A stretch of DNA of 64,000 bases from a bacterium (GTDB lineage: Bacteria > Myxococcota_A > UBA9160 > UBA4427), in contig JANSYR010000002.1 of NCBI GenBank assembly GCA_024742285.1, positions 434,001 to 498,000 of the forward strand. Reading direction: 5' to 3'. This document shows positions 1 through 7,735 of this stretch, in pieces. A program made the position numbers and the translations under genes. Every line of letters begins with the position of its first letter. Positions within the stretch are counted from its first letter, which is position 1. The notes below the pieces were generated by a model. The model had not been told where the DNA came from, did no database searches, and saw only the letters and a program-made list of their open reading frames with translations.

Positions 1-753
1 CTGGCTCGTGCCGAAGCCGCCCTCGTAGGACGGCCCCACGACGAGCACCGGCCGATCGCCGATGCGGAAGCGCCAGGCGTGGCCATCCTGGTTCTCGTGC
101 GGGTAGGTCTCGAGGTGCTCGTAGTAGCGGTCGGAACCGGCGAACGCCGTCTCGAGCGCCTCCATGTTCGCTTCGCTGTAGTAGTAGTTGAAGCCCCGGA
201 CATCGAGCTCGGTAGAGGGGTCGACCCCCACGTTGTCGTGGTTGCCGCGCACGATCGCCGTCGGGATGCCCAACCAACCGACCGCCGGGTCGGGGTCGAA
301 GCGGGACCACTGGTCGACGAAGCGCTCCCATTCGGGCGGCGTGTATGTCGTCGGGAACGAACACGAGATGCAGTCGGTCCCGCCGCCGCCGGCCGGTGCG
401 GCGTAGCAGCCGGCCGGAGCCGGGGAGCAGATGGGCTGGCTCAGGCAGTAGCCCATGCTGACGGCGGGCTGACCGCTGCAGCTCGGCGGGACGGGAAGGA
501 AGCTGCCGAGGTTGACGATGTCGCCCACGTGCATGACGAGATCGATGTTCTCGGTGTGCTTGTTCGCGATCACCCAGTTGACCATCGCCGAGAAATCGGA
601 GTACTGGTCGGGGTCGCCGTTGATGGCGGTCTGGGTGTCGCCGAAGATCACGACCGTGCGGTAGTCCGCCTGGGCTCGGGCGCTCTCGGGCGCGAGTCCC
701 ATGACGACGAGCGACGCTGCCAGGGCGCACCACGCGATGGCCCTTCGATCCAT
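1..753 (-). CDS. secreted calcineurin-like metallophosphoesterase (3' end outside window)
   Basis: The N-terminus has a cleavable signal peptide (charged start, hydrophobic stretch with ALAASLVVMGL, then ARAQA), so the protein is exported. Metal-binding motifs of the calcineurin-like phosphoesterase fold follow in order: FGDTQ (residues about 38-42), HVGDIV (about 74-79) and RGNHDN (about 160-165). A Cys-rich insertion sits between the second and third motifs. The family hydrolyses phosphomono- or diesters with a dinuclear metal centre; the substrate cannot be read from the sequence. I chose the ATG at 753 because GAGGGA lies 6-7 nt upstream; an in-frame ATG at 759 would sit directly on that site. 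The reading frame runs off position 1, so the C-terminal metal-binding histidines are not visible. It diverges from the SGNH hydrolase gene across about 260 nt that must hold both promoters. Confidence 0.85.
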   Translation of the reverse strand, partial: MDRRAIAWCALAASLVVMGLAPESARAQADYRTVVIFGDTQTAINGDPDQYSDFSAMVNWVIANKHTENIDLVMHVGDIVNLGSFLPVPPSCSGQPAVSMGYCLSQPICSPAPAGCYAAPAGGGGTDCISCSFPTTYTPPEWERFVDQWSRFDPDPAVGWLGIPTAIVRGNHDNVGVDPSTELDVRGFNYYYSEANMEALETAFAGSDRYYEHLETYPHENQDGHAWRFRIGDRPVLVVGPSYEGGFGTSQ

Positions 754-1015
754 GATCATTCCCTCATCCCCCCGAATCCGAGTGCCCCACATGATTCGGT
801 GACCCCAGGATTTCGCCCGTGATCGGCCTCACGAATTTGCATCTTGAGTCGATCCCGACCGGAGGCGCGGGAGATAATCCGCAGGCCGCGCAGCGCGACG
901 ACCGAAGAGAAGACCGGTCTCGGCGGCGGCACGGGCCGAGTGGGGTATTCACGCCACACGGGGTTCTCGGGAGTGATACGTTCCGAGCGCCAATGGGACC
1001 TTGGAGGGGGAGAGA

Positions 1016-2446
1016 TTGAGCGGCGAAGGCGATTCCCGACTCGGCGACGTGGCGCGCTGGCTCTCGCGCGTTCTCGGCGCCGCGCTCGTGTTGTGGGCGA
1101 TCTCGGACGACCCGCTCATCGGTGGAAGGCCGGGCTTCGGTCTGGCCCAGGGCGTCGTCGCCGCCATCGGCGTCTTCGTCGTCGCCTCGAGCTTCGCGTC
1201 CGCCGGATGGAATGCGCGGATCCTCGCGCTGGTGCTCTCGAGTGCGTTCGTGCTGAGCTTCGGCGAGATCGCGGTCCGCGTGCTCTACTCGGCACGCTAC
1301 CAGCGGCCCTATCATCTCGACGAGGCGCTGCTCTACCGGCTCACCCCGGGTGCGGTGCACGACTTCCAGCACGAGGCGACCAACGGCGGCGAGCGGATCC
1401 GGTATCGCGTCAACAGCGATGGGTTCCGTGGGGAGGAGCTGGAAGCCGACCCCCGGCTTCGTGTGGCCGTCTTCGGCGATTCCTTCGTCCAGGGGGCGTT
1501 CTCTGCGCTGGAAGACACCTTCGCCGAGCGGCTGGAGGACGAGCTCTCGGCGCGACTGGGCGACGGTGTGGAAGTCGTGAACGCGGGCGTTGCGGGCTAC
1601 GGCCCGGGTCAGACGCTGCGGAAGATGGAAGGCGACGTGGCCCTGCTCGATCCGGATCTGATCCTGATCGCGATCTTCGCGGGCAACGATTTCGGCGACA
1701 CGATCCGCAACAAGCTCTATCGCCTCGACGACGCGGGGCGTCTGCTCGAGACGGACTTCACGATCGGGCCGGAGCAGCGACGTGGTTTCACGCTTCGCCG
1801 TCGCGAACTGATCCTGAAGCGCGTCGTGCGAGACGCCGTGCGCGCACTCCTTCCCAGGCTCGGAGTGGGAGGAGATGAAACCGATGCGATGGTGGCGATG
1901 ACGCCGCGGGAGCGGATGGATCGCTTCCTGGAAGATCGCGCGCGTGAGTTCGACGAGTACATCGTCCGCGGCGACCACGTGGTGCACGCGCTCGCCGAAG
2001 ACACCTACGACGCGGACGTCAGCCTCACTCCGGACAGCGCCTCCGCCCGCTACAAGGTCCGATTGATGGACGAGGTCCTCGGGCGAATGCAGTCGATCGC
2101 CGCCGAGCGCGGCGTGCCGATCGTCCTGATACCCATCCCCCACCCGATCGACGTCGGAGGCCACCCGACCGGGGAGGTCGATCGCGATCGGTATCCGTAC
2201 TATCGACCCCGCGCCCTGGTCGGGATCCTCGAACGGATCGCCGATCGCCGCGGGATGCCCTTCGTCGAGCTCTTCGAGGGCTATCGGGCGCTCGGTTCGG
2301 AAGAGGTGTACTTCGGCGGCTTCGACGACCACTGGAACGACCGCGGCCAGCGACTGGCGGCGGAGTGGGTCGCCGACTTCCTGATGGAAAGAGAGCTCGT
2401 GTCGGCCGCCCGCGCCGACGCCGACGCCGTCGCGGAGCGGCCCTAG
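1016..2446 (+). CDS. membrane-anchored SGNH/GDSL-type hydrolase
   Basis: A protein of about 476 aa. Two hydrophobic segments lie near the N-terminus (about residues 15-85), followed by an SGNH-hydrolase fold. Block I is FGDSF (nucleophile Ser, about residue 160), the Gly block is NAGVAGYGPGQT, the Asn block is AGNDFGD, and block V near the C-terminus is DDHWNDRG with the catalytic Asp and His. Family members are esterases or O-acyl transferases/deacetylases acting on sugars or lipids, and anchored versions often modify exported polysaccharide. I start at the TTG at 1016 because GGAGGGGG lies just upstream at 1003-1010; an in-frame TTG at 1001 has no ribosome site. The next gene starts 3 nt after the stop, so it leads an operon with a GMC oxidoreductase and an SDR, opposite a flippase and glycosyltransferase. 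An acyl-ester modification role on a glycan is inference. Confidence 0.8.
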   Translation: MSGEGDSRLGDVARWLSRVLGAALVLWAISDDPLIGGRPGFGLAQGVVAAIGVFVVASSFASAGWNARILALVLSSAFVLSFGEIAVRVLYSARYQRPYHLDEALLYRLTPGAVHDFQHEATNGGERIRYRVNSDGFRGEELEADPRLRVAVFGDSFVQGAFSALEDTFAERLEDELSARLGDGVEVVNAGVAGYGPGQTLRKMEGDVALLDPDLILIAIFAGNDFGDTIRNKLYRLDDAGRLLETDFTIGPEQRRGFTLRRRELILKRVVRDAVRALLPRLGVGGDETDAMVAMTPRERMDRFLEDRAREFDEYIVRGDHVVHALAEDTYDADVSLTPDSASARYKVRLMDEVLGRMQSIAAERGVPIVLIPIPHPIDVGGHPTGEVDRDRYPYYRPRALVGILERIADRRGMPFVELFEGYRALGSEEVYFGGFDDHWNDRGQRLAAEWVADFLMERELVSAARADADAVAERP

Positions 2447-2449
2447 TCG

Positions 2450-4153
2450 ATGGCGGGTGGACACGCCGATCCGAGCCAGCTCGATCCCGACGCGATCGAG
2501 TGGGATGCCGTGGTGATCGGAACCGGAGTCGGGGGGGCGACCCTCGGCTACGAGCTGGCGCGTCGCGGCCGGCGCGTCCTCTTCGTCGAGAAGGGGCGCT
2601 ACCTCCAGAAGGATCCGGAAGCGGAGCAGGGCGAGCTCGGTGAGCTCAGCGTCGACCCGGACGAGCGACTGCGTCGTGGCTGGTGGCCCCATCCGATCAG
2701 CGGCCGCACCGATGTGGAGGGCCGAGCGCCGGGCACCGGTTGGGCGCCCGTCCGACACCTCCTCGACGACGGGGAAGCGGACTTCTTCGCGCCCCTGGGC
2801 TGCGGGACGGGGGGATCGTCGGTCCTCTACGGAGCGACGCTCGAGCGCTTCCATCCGCGGGACTTCCGTCCGCGGGAGAATTTTCCGGAGGTAGCGGAGA
2901 CGACGCTGCCCGAGGCGTGGCCGGTGGGATGGAACACGTTCGCGCCGCTCTACGAGGAAGTCGAACGGCTCTACGAGGTGCACGGGACGCCCGATCCGTT
3001 GAGCGACGGCGAGGCGCCGCTTCCGGAGCCGCCGCCGATGAACGAACAGGACCGCTCGATTCACGCGCTCTTCGAGCAGAACGGCCTCCACCCCTATCGC
3101 AGCCACATCGGCTGCGCCTTCAAGCCCGGATGCGACGGCTGCGGGGGACGACTCTGCGTGCGGGCGTGCAAAGGGGATTCCGGGCGGGTTTGTCTGGTTC
3201 CGGCGGTCGAGACGCACGGCGCCACGCTGCTCTCCGGGTGCGAGGTCACGCGGCTCGTCGCGGATCGTACGGCGGTGCGCGAAGTGCACGGACGCTGGCA
3301 GGGGCGCGACGTCCGGCTCCGCGCCAAGGTCGTCGTTCTCGCGGCCGGCGCGCTGATGTCGCCGGTTCTGCTGATGAACTCGAAGAGCGAGGCGTGGCCC
3401 GAAGGCGTCGCGAACGGGTCGGGCTGGGTCGGTCGGAACCTGATGCTCCACGCGGGCGACATGGTCGCGATCCGGCCGAAGGGTCGCGCCGAGGGCGGCG
3501 GCTTCACCAAGACGATCTCGATCAACGACTTCTATTTCGCGGGGGGCCGCAAGCTGGGCAACTTCCAGTCCCTCGGCGTTCGGGTCGACACGGGGGCCGT
3601 CTTCTCCCACGTGCGCACCACCCTCGACAAGGGCCCCGCCTGGCTGCGCCGGATCGTGCCCTCGATCGTCGCGCGACTGATCGCTCGGGTCGGGGCGATC
3701 TTCTTCCGGAACGCGGTCGTGTTCTCCGCGATCCTCGAAGACCTGCCCTACCTCCACAATCGCGTGATGCCCGACGCGAGTCAGCCGAGCGGCATCCGCT
3801 ACGAGTACACCTATCCCGACGAGCTGATGGAGCGGAACACGCTCTTTCGTCGCAGTCTGATCCGGGCCCTCGGTCGTCGTCGGGTCACGGTGTTGAGTCG
3901 GCCGGTGAACCTGAACTTCGGGCACGTCTGCGGGACGTGTCGCTTCGGTGACGATCCTCGCACGAGCGTGCTCGATTCGACGAATCGCGCGCACGAGGTC
4001 GAGAATCTCTACGTGGTCGATGCGTCGTTCTTTCCGTCCAGTGGCGGTGTGAACCCGAGCCTGACGATCGCGGCGAACGCGCTTCGCGTCGCGCGCATCA
4101 TCGACGGGCGGTTGGGCGACGCCGGCGCGAACGCCGGCGCGGAGGAGGTCTGA
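2450..4153 (+). CDS. GMC-family FAD-dependent oxidoreductase
   Basis: 567 aa. The N-terminal FAD Rossmann motif GTGVGG lies in VVIGTGVGGATLGYELARR (about residues 22-40), followed by the ribose-binding acid in FVEKG. The C-terminus carries the GMC signature: GHVCGTCRFGDDP, then VDASFFPSSGGVNPSLTI. The family oxidises alcohols (cholesterol oxidase, choline dehydrogenase and related enzymes). A Cys-rich patch between about residues 222 and 245 (GCAFKPGCDGCGGRLC, then ACKGDSG) recalls the cluster-like cysteines of some GMC dehydrogenases. It follows the SGNH hydrolase by 3 nt and precedes the SDR by 2 nt, so the three are almost certainly co-transcribed. No signal peptide is seen. The substrate is unknown; a lipid or sugar alcohol is plausible from the neighbours. 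Confidence 0.9.
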   Translation: MAGGHADPSQLDPDAIEWDAVVIGTGVGGATLGYELARRGRRVLFVEKGRYLQKDPEAEQGELGELSVDPDERLRRGWWPHPISGRTDVEGRAPGTGWAPVRHLLDDGEADFFAPLGCGTGGSSVLYGATLERFHPRDFRPRENFPEVAETTLPEAWPVGWNTFAPLYEEVERLYEVHGTPDPLSDGEAPLPEPPPMNEQDRSIHALFEQNGLHPYRSHIGCAFKPGCDGCGGRLCVRACKGDSGRVCLVPAVETHGATLLSGCEVTRLVADRTAVREVHGRWQGRDVRLRAKVVVLAAGALMSPVLLMNSKSEAWPEGVANGSGWVGRNLMLHAGDMVAIRPKGRAEGGGFTKTISINDFYFAGGRKLGNFQSLGVRVDTGAVFSHVRTTLDKGPAWLRRIVPSIVARLIARVGAIFFRNAVVFSAILEDLPYLHNRVMPDASQPSGIRYEYTYPDELMERNTLFRRSLIRALGRRRVTVLSRPVNLNFGHVCGTCRFGDDPRTSVLDSTNRAHEVENLYVVDASFFPSSGGVNPSLTIAANALRVARIIDGRLGDAGANAGAEEV

Positions 4154-4155
4154 AC

Positions 4156-4905
4156 ATGCAGTTCGAAGGACGCACGGTGGTCGTGACCGGAGCGGGCAGG
4201 GGCGTCGGTCGCAGTCTGGCCATCGGCTTCAGTCGGGACGGCGCCCGGGTCGTGGGGCTCGGCCGTACGGCCGCCGACCTCGAAGAGACGGCGGGGCAGT
4301 GTGACGGGCGCATGCAGTTCGTGGTCGGCGACGTGGGGAAGCCCGACGTGATCGAAGCGCTCTTCGGCGAGGCGGAGCGAGAGGGGGGACACGTCGACGT
4401 TCTCGTGAACAACGCCGCCGTCTATCCACGCGAGTCGTTTCTCGAGAGCGATCACGCCGATTGGGTCGGGGCCTTCGAGACGAACGTCTTCGGCATGGCC
4501 CTCTGTTGCCGGCGGGCCTTGCCCGGGATGCTCGAGCGAGGCTACGGACGCGTCATCAACATGGGGAGCTTCGCCTGGAAGGGACCGATCCCGGGTGCCT
4601 CGGCGTACTCCACCTCGAAAGCCGCGGTCTCGGTCCTGACGCGATCGATCGCCATCGAGGTCGACCGGGCTCGCTACCCCGACGTGCTCGTGAACGAGCT
4701 GCTGGCGGGCCAGTTCACGACCCGGATGAGCGACGTCGGCGAGCACCCGGATGCGGCCTATCCGCGCGCTCGCGCGGTTGCCGCGCTGCCCGCCGGCGGT
4801 CCGCATGGCGAGATCTTCCTGAAGGACGAGGTCTACTCGGAAGGGTCTGGCGGCCTGCGATCGCGGGTGAAGCGCGTGCTGGGCAGGGCGCTCGGGCGCG
4901 ACTAG
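4156..4905 (+). CDS. short-chain dehydrogenase/reductase (SDR)
   Basis: 249 aa, the usual length for a classical SDR. The cofactor motif TGAGRGVG is at residues about 11-18, NNAA at about 84-87, the catalytic Ser in the GSFAW region (about 137), and the YSTSK catalytic Tyr/Lys pair at about 150-154. Such enzymes interconvert alcohols and ketones with NAD(P)H. It starts 2 nt after the GMC oxidoreductase stop, so it may act on the same substrate at another oxidation step. The gene ends 16 nt from the convergently transcribed flippase. Substrate unknown. Confidence 0.9.
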   Translation: MQFEGRTVVVTGAGRGVGRSLAIGFSRDGARVVGLGRTAADLEETAGQCDGRMQFVVGDVGKPDVIEALFGEAEREGGHVDVLVNNAAVYPRESFLESDHADWVGAFETNVFGMALCCRRALPGMLERGYGRVINMGSFAWKGPIPGASAYSTSKAAVSVLTRSIAIEVDRARYPDVLVNELLAGQFTTRMSDVGEHPDAAYPRARAVAALPAGGPHGEIFLKDEVYSEGSGGLRSRVKRVLGRALGRD

Positions 4906-4921
4906 GAACGGACTGCGGAGG

Positions 4922-6364
4922 TCAGCCCGACCTGAACCGGAACTCCCGCAGGAGCCGGAACGCAGCCCAGAGGCCGTAGGGCGCGAGCACGAGCCCGCCG
5001 ACGACGAGGACGCGAAGCGAATCCGGCAGCGGAAGCCAGTCGCCGCTCGCCTCGATCGCGGCCCAGGTCACGCCCGCCAGCAGCGCGCCGAGGGCGGTGT
5101 AGCCGAGCTCGGGCAGAGGGCTCGCGACGCCGATGCGCGCGAGTCGGATCGCGGGCTGGACGAACGCGGCCATGCTGCCGATGCCCATGCCGATCAGCAG
5201 GCCCCGGAGTCCGTCGATCTCGAACCCGACCAGGCAGCCCACGGTCGTGCCCGCCAGGCCGAACAGATTCGAGAGGGCCCAGCTCCTCCCGTCGCCGAGC
5301 GACAGGAGGCTGATGCAGGCGTGGACCTGCAGGAACGCGAACCAGAATCGGATCAGGGCGAGCTGGGCGATCCACTGCGCGTCCTGGTAGCGCTCGTCGT
5401 AGAGGAAGTCGAAGAAGGCCGGCGCCACGATCAGCGCGCCGAGCCCCATCGTCAACGCGGCCGGGAGCGTGACGCGGCGAAGGGAGCGGTACCGATTGCG
5501 GAGCGTCTCGGGTCCATCTCGATTCGACTCGGCCACCACGGGGGCGACCACCGAGCTGAGCACGGTATAGGCGACGTCGCGCAGGAGGGACGGGATGATG
5601 ATGCCCATGCTGTAGACGCCGAGGACCGCCGCCGGGACGAGTCGGCCGAGCAGGGCGATGTCGATCTGCGCCAGCACGAAGGAGAGTCCGCTCGAGGCGA
5701 AGACCCACTTGCCGAGCGAGAAGATGTCGTCGACCGACTCCTTCTCCCACTGGAAACGATCGATCGGACCCGGGATCCACACGTGACTCAGGATCGTGAT
5801 CACCAGCTGGTTGACGAGGCCGCCGATCACGAGCGCCCAGACGCTGGGCTCGACCCAGGCCATCGCGATCATGACCACGATCGACGTGACGCGACCGAGC
5901 ATCTCGATCGCGACGCGACGCCCCAATTGGAGGCGGCGGGTGAGGACGAGGAACTTGGTCGATTGCACGCCCATCAAGACTGCGGCGAAGGTCGCGACGG
6001 GCATGATCGTGAGCAGCTGGGGCTGGCCGTAGAAGTCCGCGACCAGCGGGGTGACGGCGAGGCCCAGGCCCCAGAGCAGGAAGCCGCGCACGACCTGGAT
6101 CGTGAAGGCCGTGTTCATGAACTCGGGTTGATCGCCGCGCTCGAAGCGCATGATGGCAGCCGGGATCCCGATGTTGGAGAACTGCTCGAGGGCGAAGACG
6201 ATCAGGTACACGATCGCCATCAACCCGAAGGCTTCCGGGAAGAGCATGCGCGCCAGGACCAGGTTGCCGATCAGGCGTAACACCTGCGCGCCGCCTTGCC
6301 CGACCAGGCTGATCAGTGCTCCCTGGCCGGCGCGCGCGCGCAGGCCCGTGGCCTTCTCCGTCAC
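4922..6364 (-). CDS. polysaccharide flippase of the MOP superfamily (Wzx-like)
   Basis: 480 aa and strongly hydrophobic, with about 12-14 predicted membrane segments. The N-terminus (residues about 10-60) has the pattern of the polysaccharide-synthesis/flippase family: a Gly-rich first helix followed by LVLARMLFPEAFGLMA. The family moves lipid-linked oligosaccharide repeat units across the inner membrane for polymerisation outside. The start codon overlaps the end of the glycosyltransferase by 4 nt (6361-6364), so the two form one operon. No Wzy polymerase is seen nearby. The substrate glycan cannot be deduced. Confidence 0.88.
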   Translation of the reverse strand: MTEKATGLRARAGQGALISLVGQGGAQVLRLIGNLVLARMLFPEAFGLMAIVYLIVFALEQFSNIGIPAAIMRFERGDQPEFMNTAFTIQVVRGFLLWGLGLAVTPLVADFYGQPQLLTIMPVATFAAVLMGVQSTKFLVLTRRLQLGRRVAIEMLGRVTSIVVMIAMAWVEPSVWALVIGGLVNQLVITILSHVWIPGPIDRFQWEKESVDDIFSLGKWVFASSGLSFVLAQIDIALLGRLVPAAVLGVYSMGIIIPSLLRDVAYTVLSSVVAPVVAESNRDGPETLRNRYRSLRRVTLPAALTMGLGALIVAPAFFDFLYDERYQDAQWIAQLALIRFWFAFLQVHACISLLSLGDGRSWALSNLFGLAGTTVGCLVGFEIDGLRGLLIGMGIGSMAAFVQPAIRLARIGVASPLPELGYTALGALLAGVTWAAIEASGDWLPLPDSLRVLVVGGLVLAPYGLWAAFRLLREFRFRSG

Positions 6365-7344
6365 GAAAGGCCCTCCGGTCGCGGCGGATGCACGTCCGGG
6401 GCCGCCCCGAGGCGGAGGTTGAAGCGGAGGAAGTCCCGCATGTGGTAGCGGGGCTCGTGGCTCTCGCGGCCCGACAGGGCGAATCGGATCCGGCGAATCA
6501 GGCCACCGAGGATGTAGACCGAGTTGGCGATCCAGAGCGTCGCGCGCCCGTGGTTCTTCAGGAAGTAGCGGCGGCGCGACGCGTACCAGTAGGGCGGCGT
6601 GCGACGGGACAGGTCCTGGAAGCCGGTCGAGACCGATCCGATGTGCGTCACCGAACTCTCGGGCACGTACGCCGTCGGCCAGCCCGCACGGGCGGCGCGG
6701 AGGCAGAAATCCGTTTCCTCGTAGTAGAGGAAATAGCCGTGATCGAGGAGGCCGATCGCGTCGAAGACTTCACGCCGCACGAGCATGCTCGCGCCGGCGA
6801 GCCAATCGACGGGGGCGGTCTCGGTCGGGAGCTCCGGTGAGACGATCTTGTGCGCGAGGAGCTTCGACACGAAACCCACGCCGAGGGTCATCTCGAACTC
6901 GCTCGCGATCGAATGGAAACGGAAGGCGGTCCGGTGGGTGTCGCCCTCGACGCCGTGGATGTAGCTGCCCGCGATCCCGTAGTCGGGATTCTGGTCGAGA
7001 AAGGTGACGAGCCGATCGACCGAGCCGGGATCGGGGAAGGCATCGGAATTCAGCAGGTAGACGTAGTCCGGCGGATCCGGGCGCTCGAGGGCGGGGCCGA
7101 TGGCGAAGTTGTTGCCCCAGGCGAAGCCACCGTTCCACGGCGAGGCGAGCACCTCGACGCGATCGCCCCAGTCCGCCTCCGCGACACCTCGCTCGAGGAT
7201 CTCGAGGGACCCGTCGCCCGAGTCGTTGTCGACGATCGCGACGCGGGCGTCCGGATACGCCCCGAGCTCTCCGAGGAGGGTTTCGACCGCGCGCAGGGTC
7301 ATCTCCGGCGTCTTGTAGTTGACCGTGACCGCGAGCAGCTTCAA
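6361..7344 (-). CDS. family 2 glycosyltransferase
   Basis: 327 aa from the preferred TTG start at 7344, which has GGGGA about 7 nt upstream and begins exactly at the conserved first beta strand (MKLLAVTVNYKT). The frame is open further upstream, but that part does not look like protein and would consume the intergenic region. GT2/GT-A features: VNYKT, the nucleotide-binding VDNDSGDGS (about 40-48), a metal-binding LLNSDAF (about 94-100), and the acceptor-side GLLDHGYFLYYEETDFCLRA typical of rhamnosyl- or related transferases (about 203-222). It transfers an NDP-sugar to a glycan acceptor at the cytoplasmic membrane face. It overlaps the flippase by 4 nt, consistent with building the unit the flippase exports. 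Confidence 0.88.
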   Translation of the reverse strand: MKLLAVTVNYKTPEMTLRAVETLLGELGAYPDARVAIVDNDSGDGSLEILERGVAEADWGDRVEVLASPWNGGFAWGNNFAIGPALERPDPPDYVYLLNSDAFPDPGSVDRLVTFLDQNPDYGIAGSYIHGVEGDTHRTAFRFHSIASEFEMTLGVGFVSKLLAHKIVSPELPTETAPVDWLAGASMLVRREVFDAIGLLDHGYFLYYEETDFCLRAARAGWPTAYVPESSVTHIGSVSTGFQDLSRRTPPYWYASRRRYFLKNHGRATLWIANSVYILGGLIRRIRFALSGRESHEPRYHMRDFLRFNLRLGAAPDVHPPRPEGLS

Positions 7345-7735
7345 CGCGTGTCCCCATGTCCGACGGACTCCGGTCCGGCCGGAGTTCATTGCAGGTCGGT
7401 CGCAGGCATGAACGGAGAGCCACCTCCGAACGCCACGACCCCAGAGAATGGTGTCCACATCGACTCGGAAGGGGGCTAGCGATAGGGCCAATCCCCAGAG
7501 GAACACGAATTCGGGCGGAGTTTCGCCGGCAATCGACACGCAGTCACGCGGGATTGCCCTACCGTTCGCAAAGGACTTCAACCCTTTTTGGGTTTCGGCG
7601 GTCACTCCCCTAGCGGCACCGCTTCGGCCCCGAAGGGTAGTGGCTCAAGGAACGCCTAGAGCCGCTCGATATGCCCTGAATCCATCGAATCCGGGAAGCG
7701 GCCGATTCGAACGTCCTGGCCTGAGGGATCCATCC
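7345..7735. promoter_or_regulatory. divergent intergenic region between glycosyltransferase and NRPS
   Basis: About 390 nt with no convincing gene. It must carry the promoters for the leftward glycosyltransferase-flippase operon and the rightward assembly line. A short perfect inverted repeat with a T5 loop lies at 7580-7594 and another (CTTCGG..CCGAAG) at 7622-7635. Neither is long enough to call an operator or terminator. GAGGGA at 7723-7728 is the probable ribosome site for the NRPS. I could not assign -35/-10 boxes. Confidence 0.4.

Noticed and set aside
7580-7594. Hairpin AACCC-T5-GGGTT as a terminator
   Set aside because: A 5-bp stem in a divergent promoter region with no gene ending there; the T5 is in the loop and not a tail.
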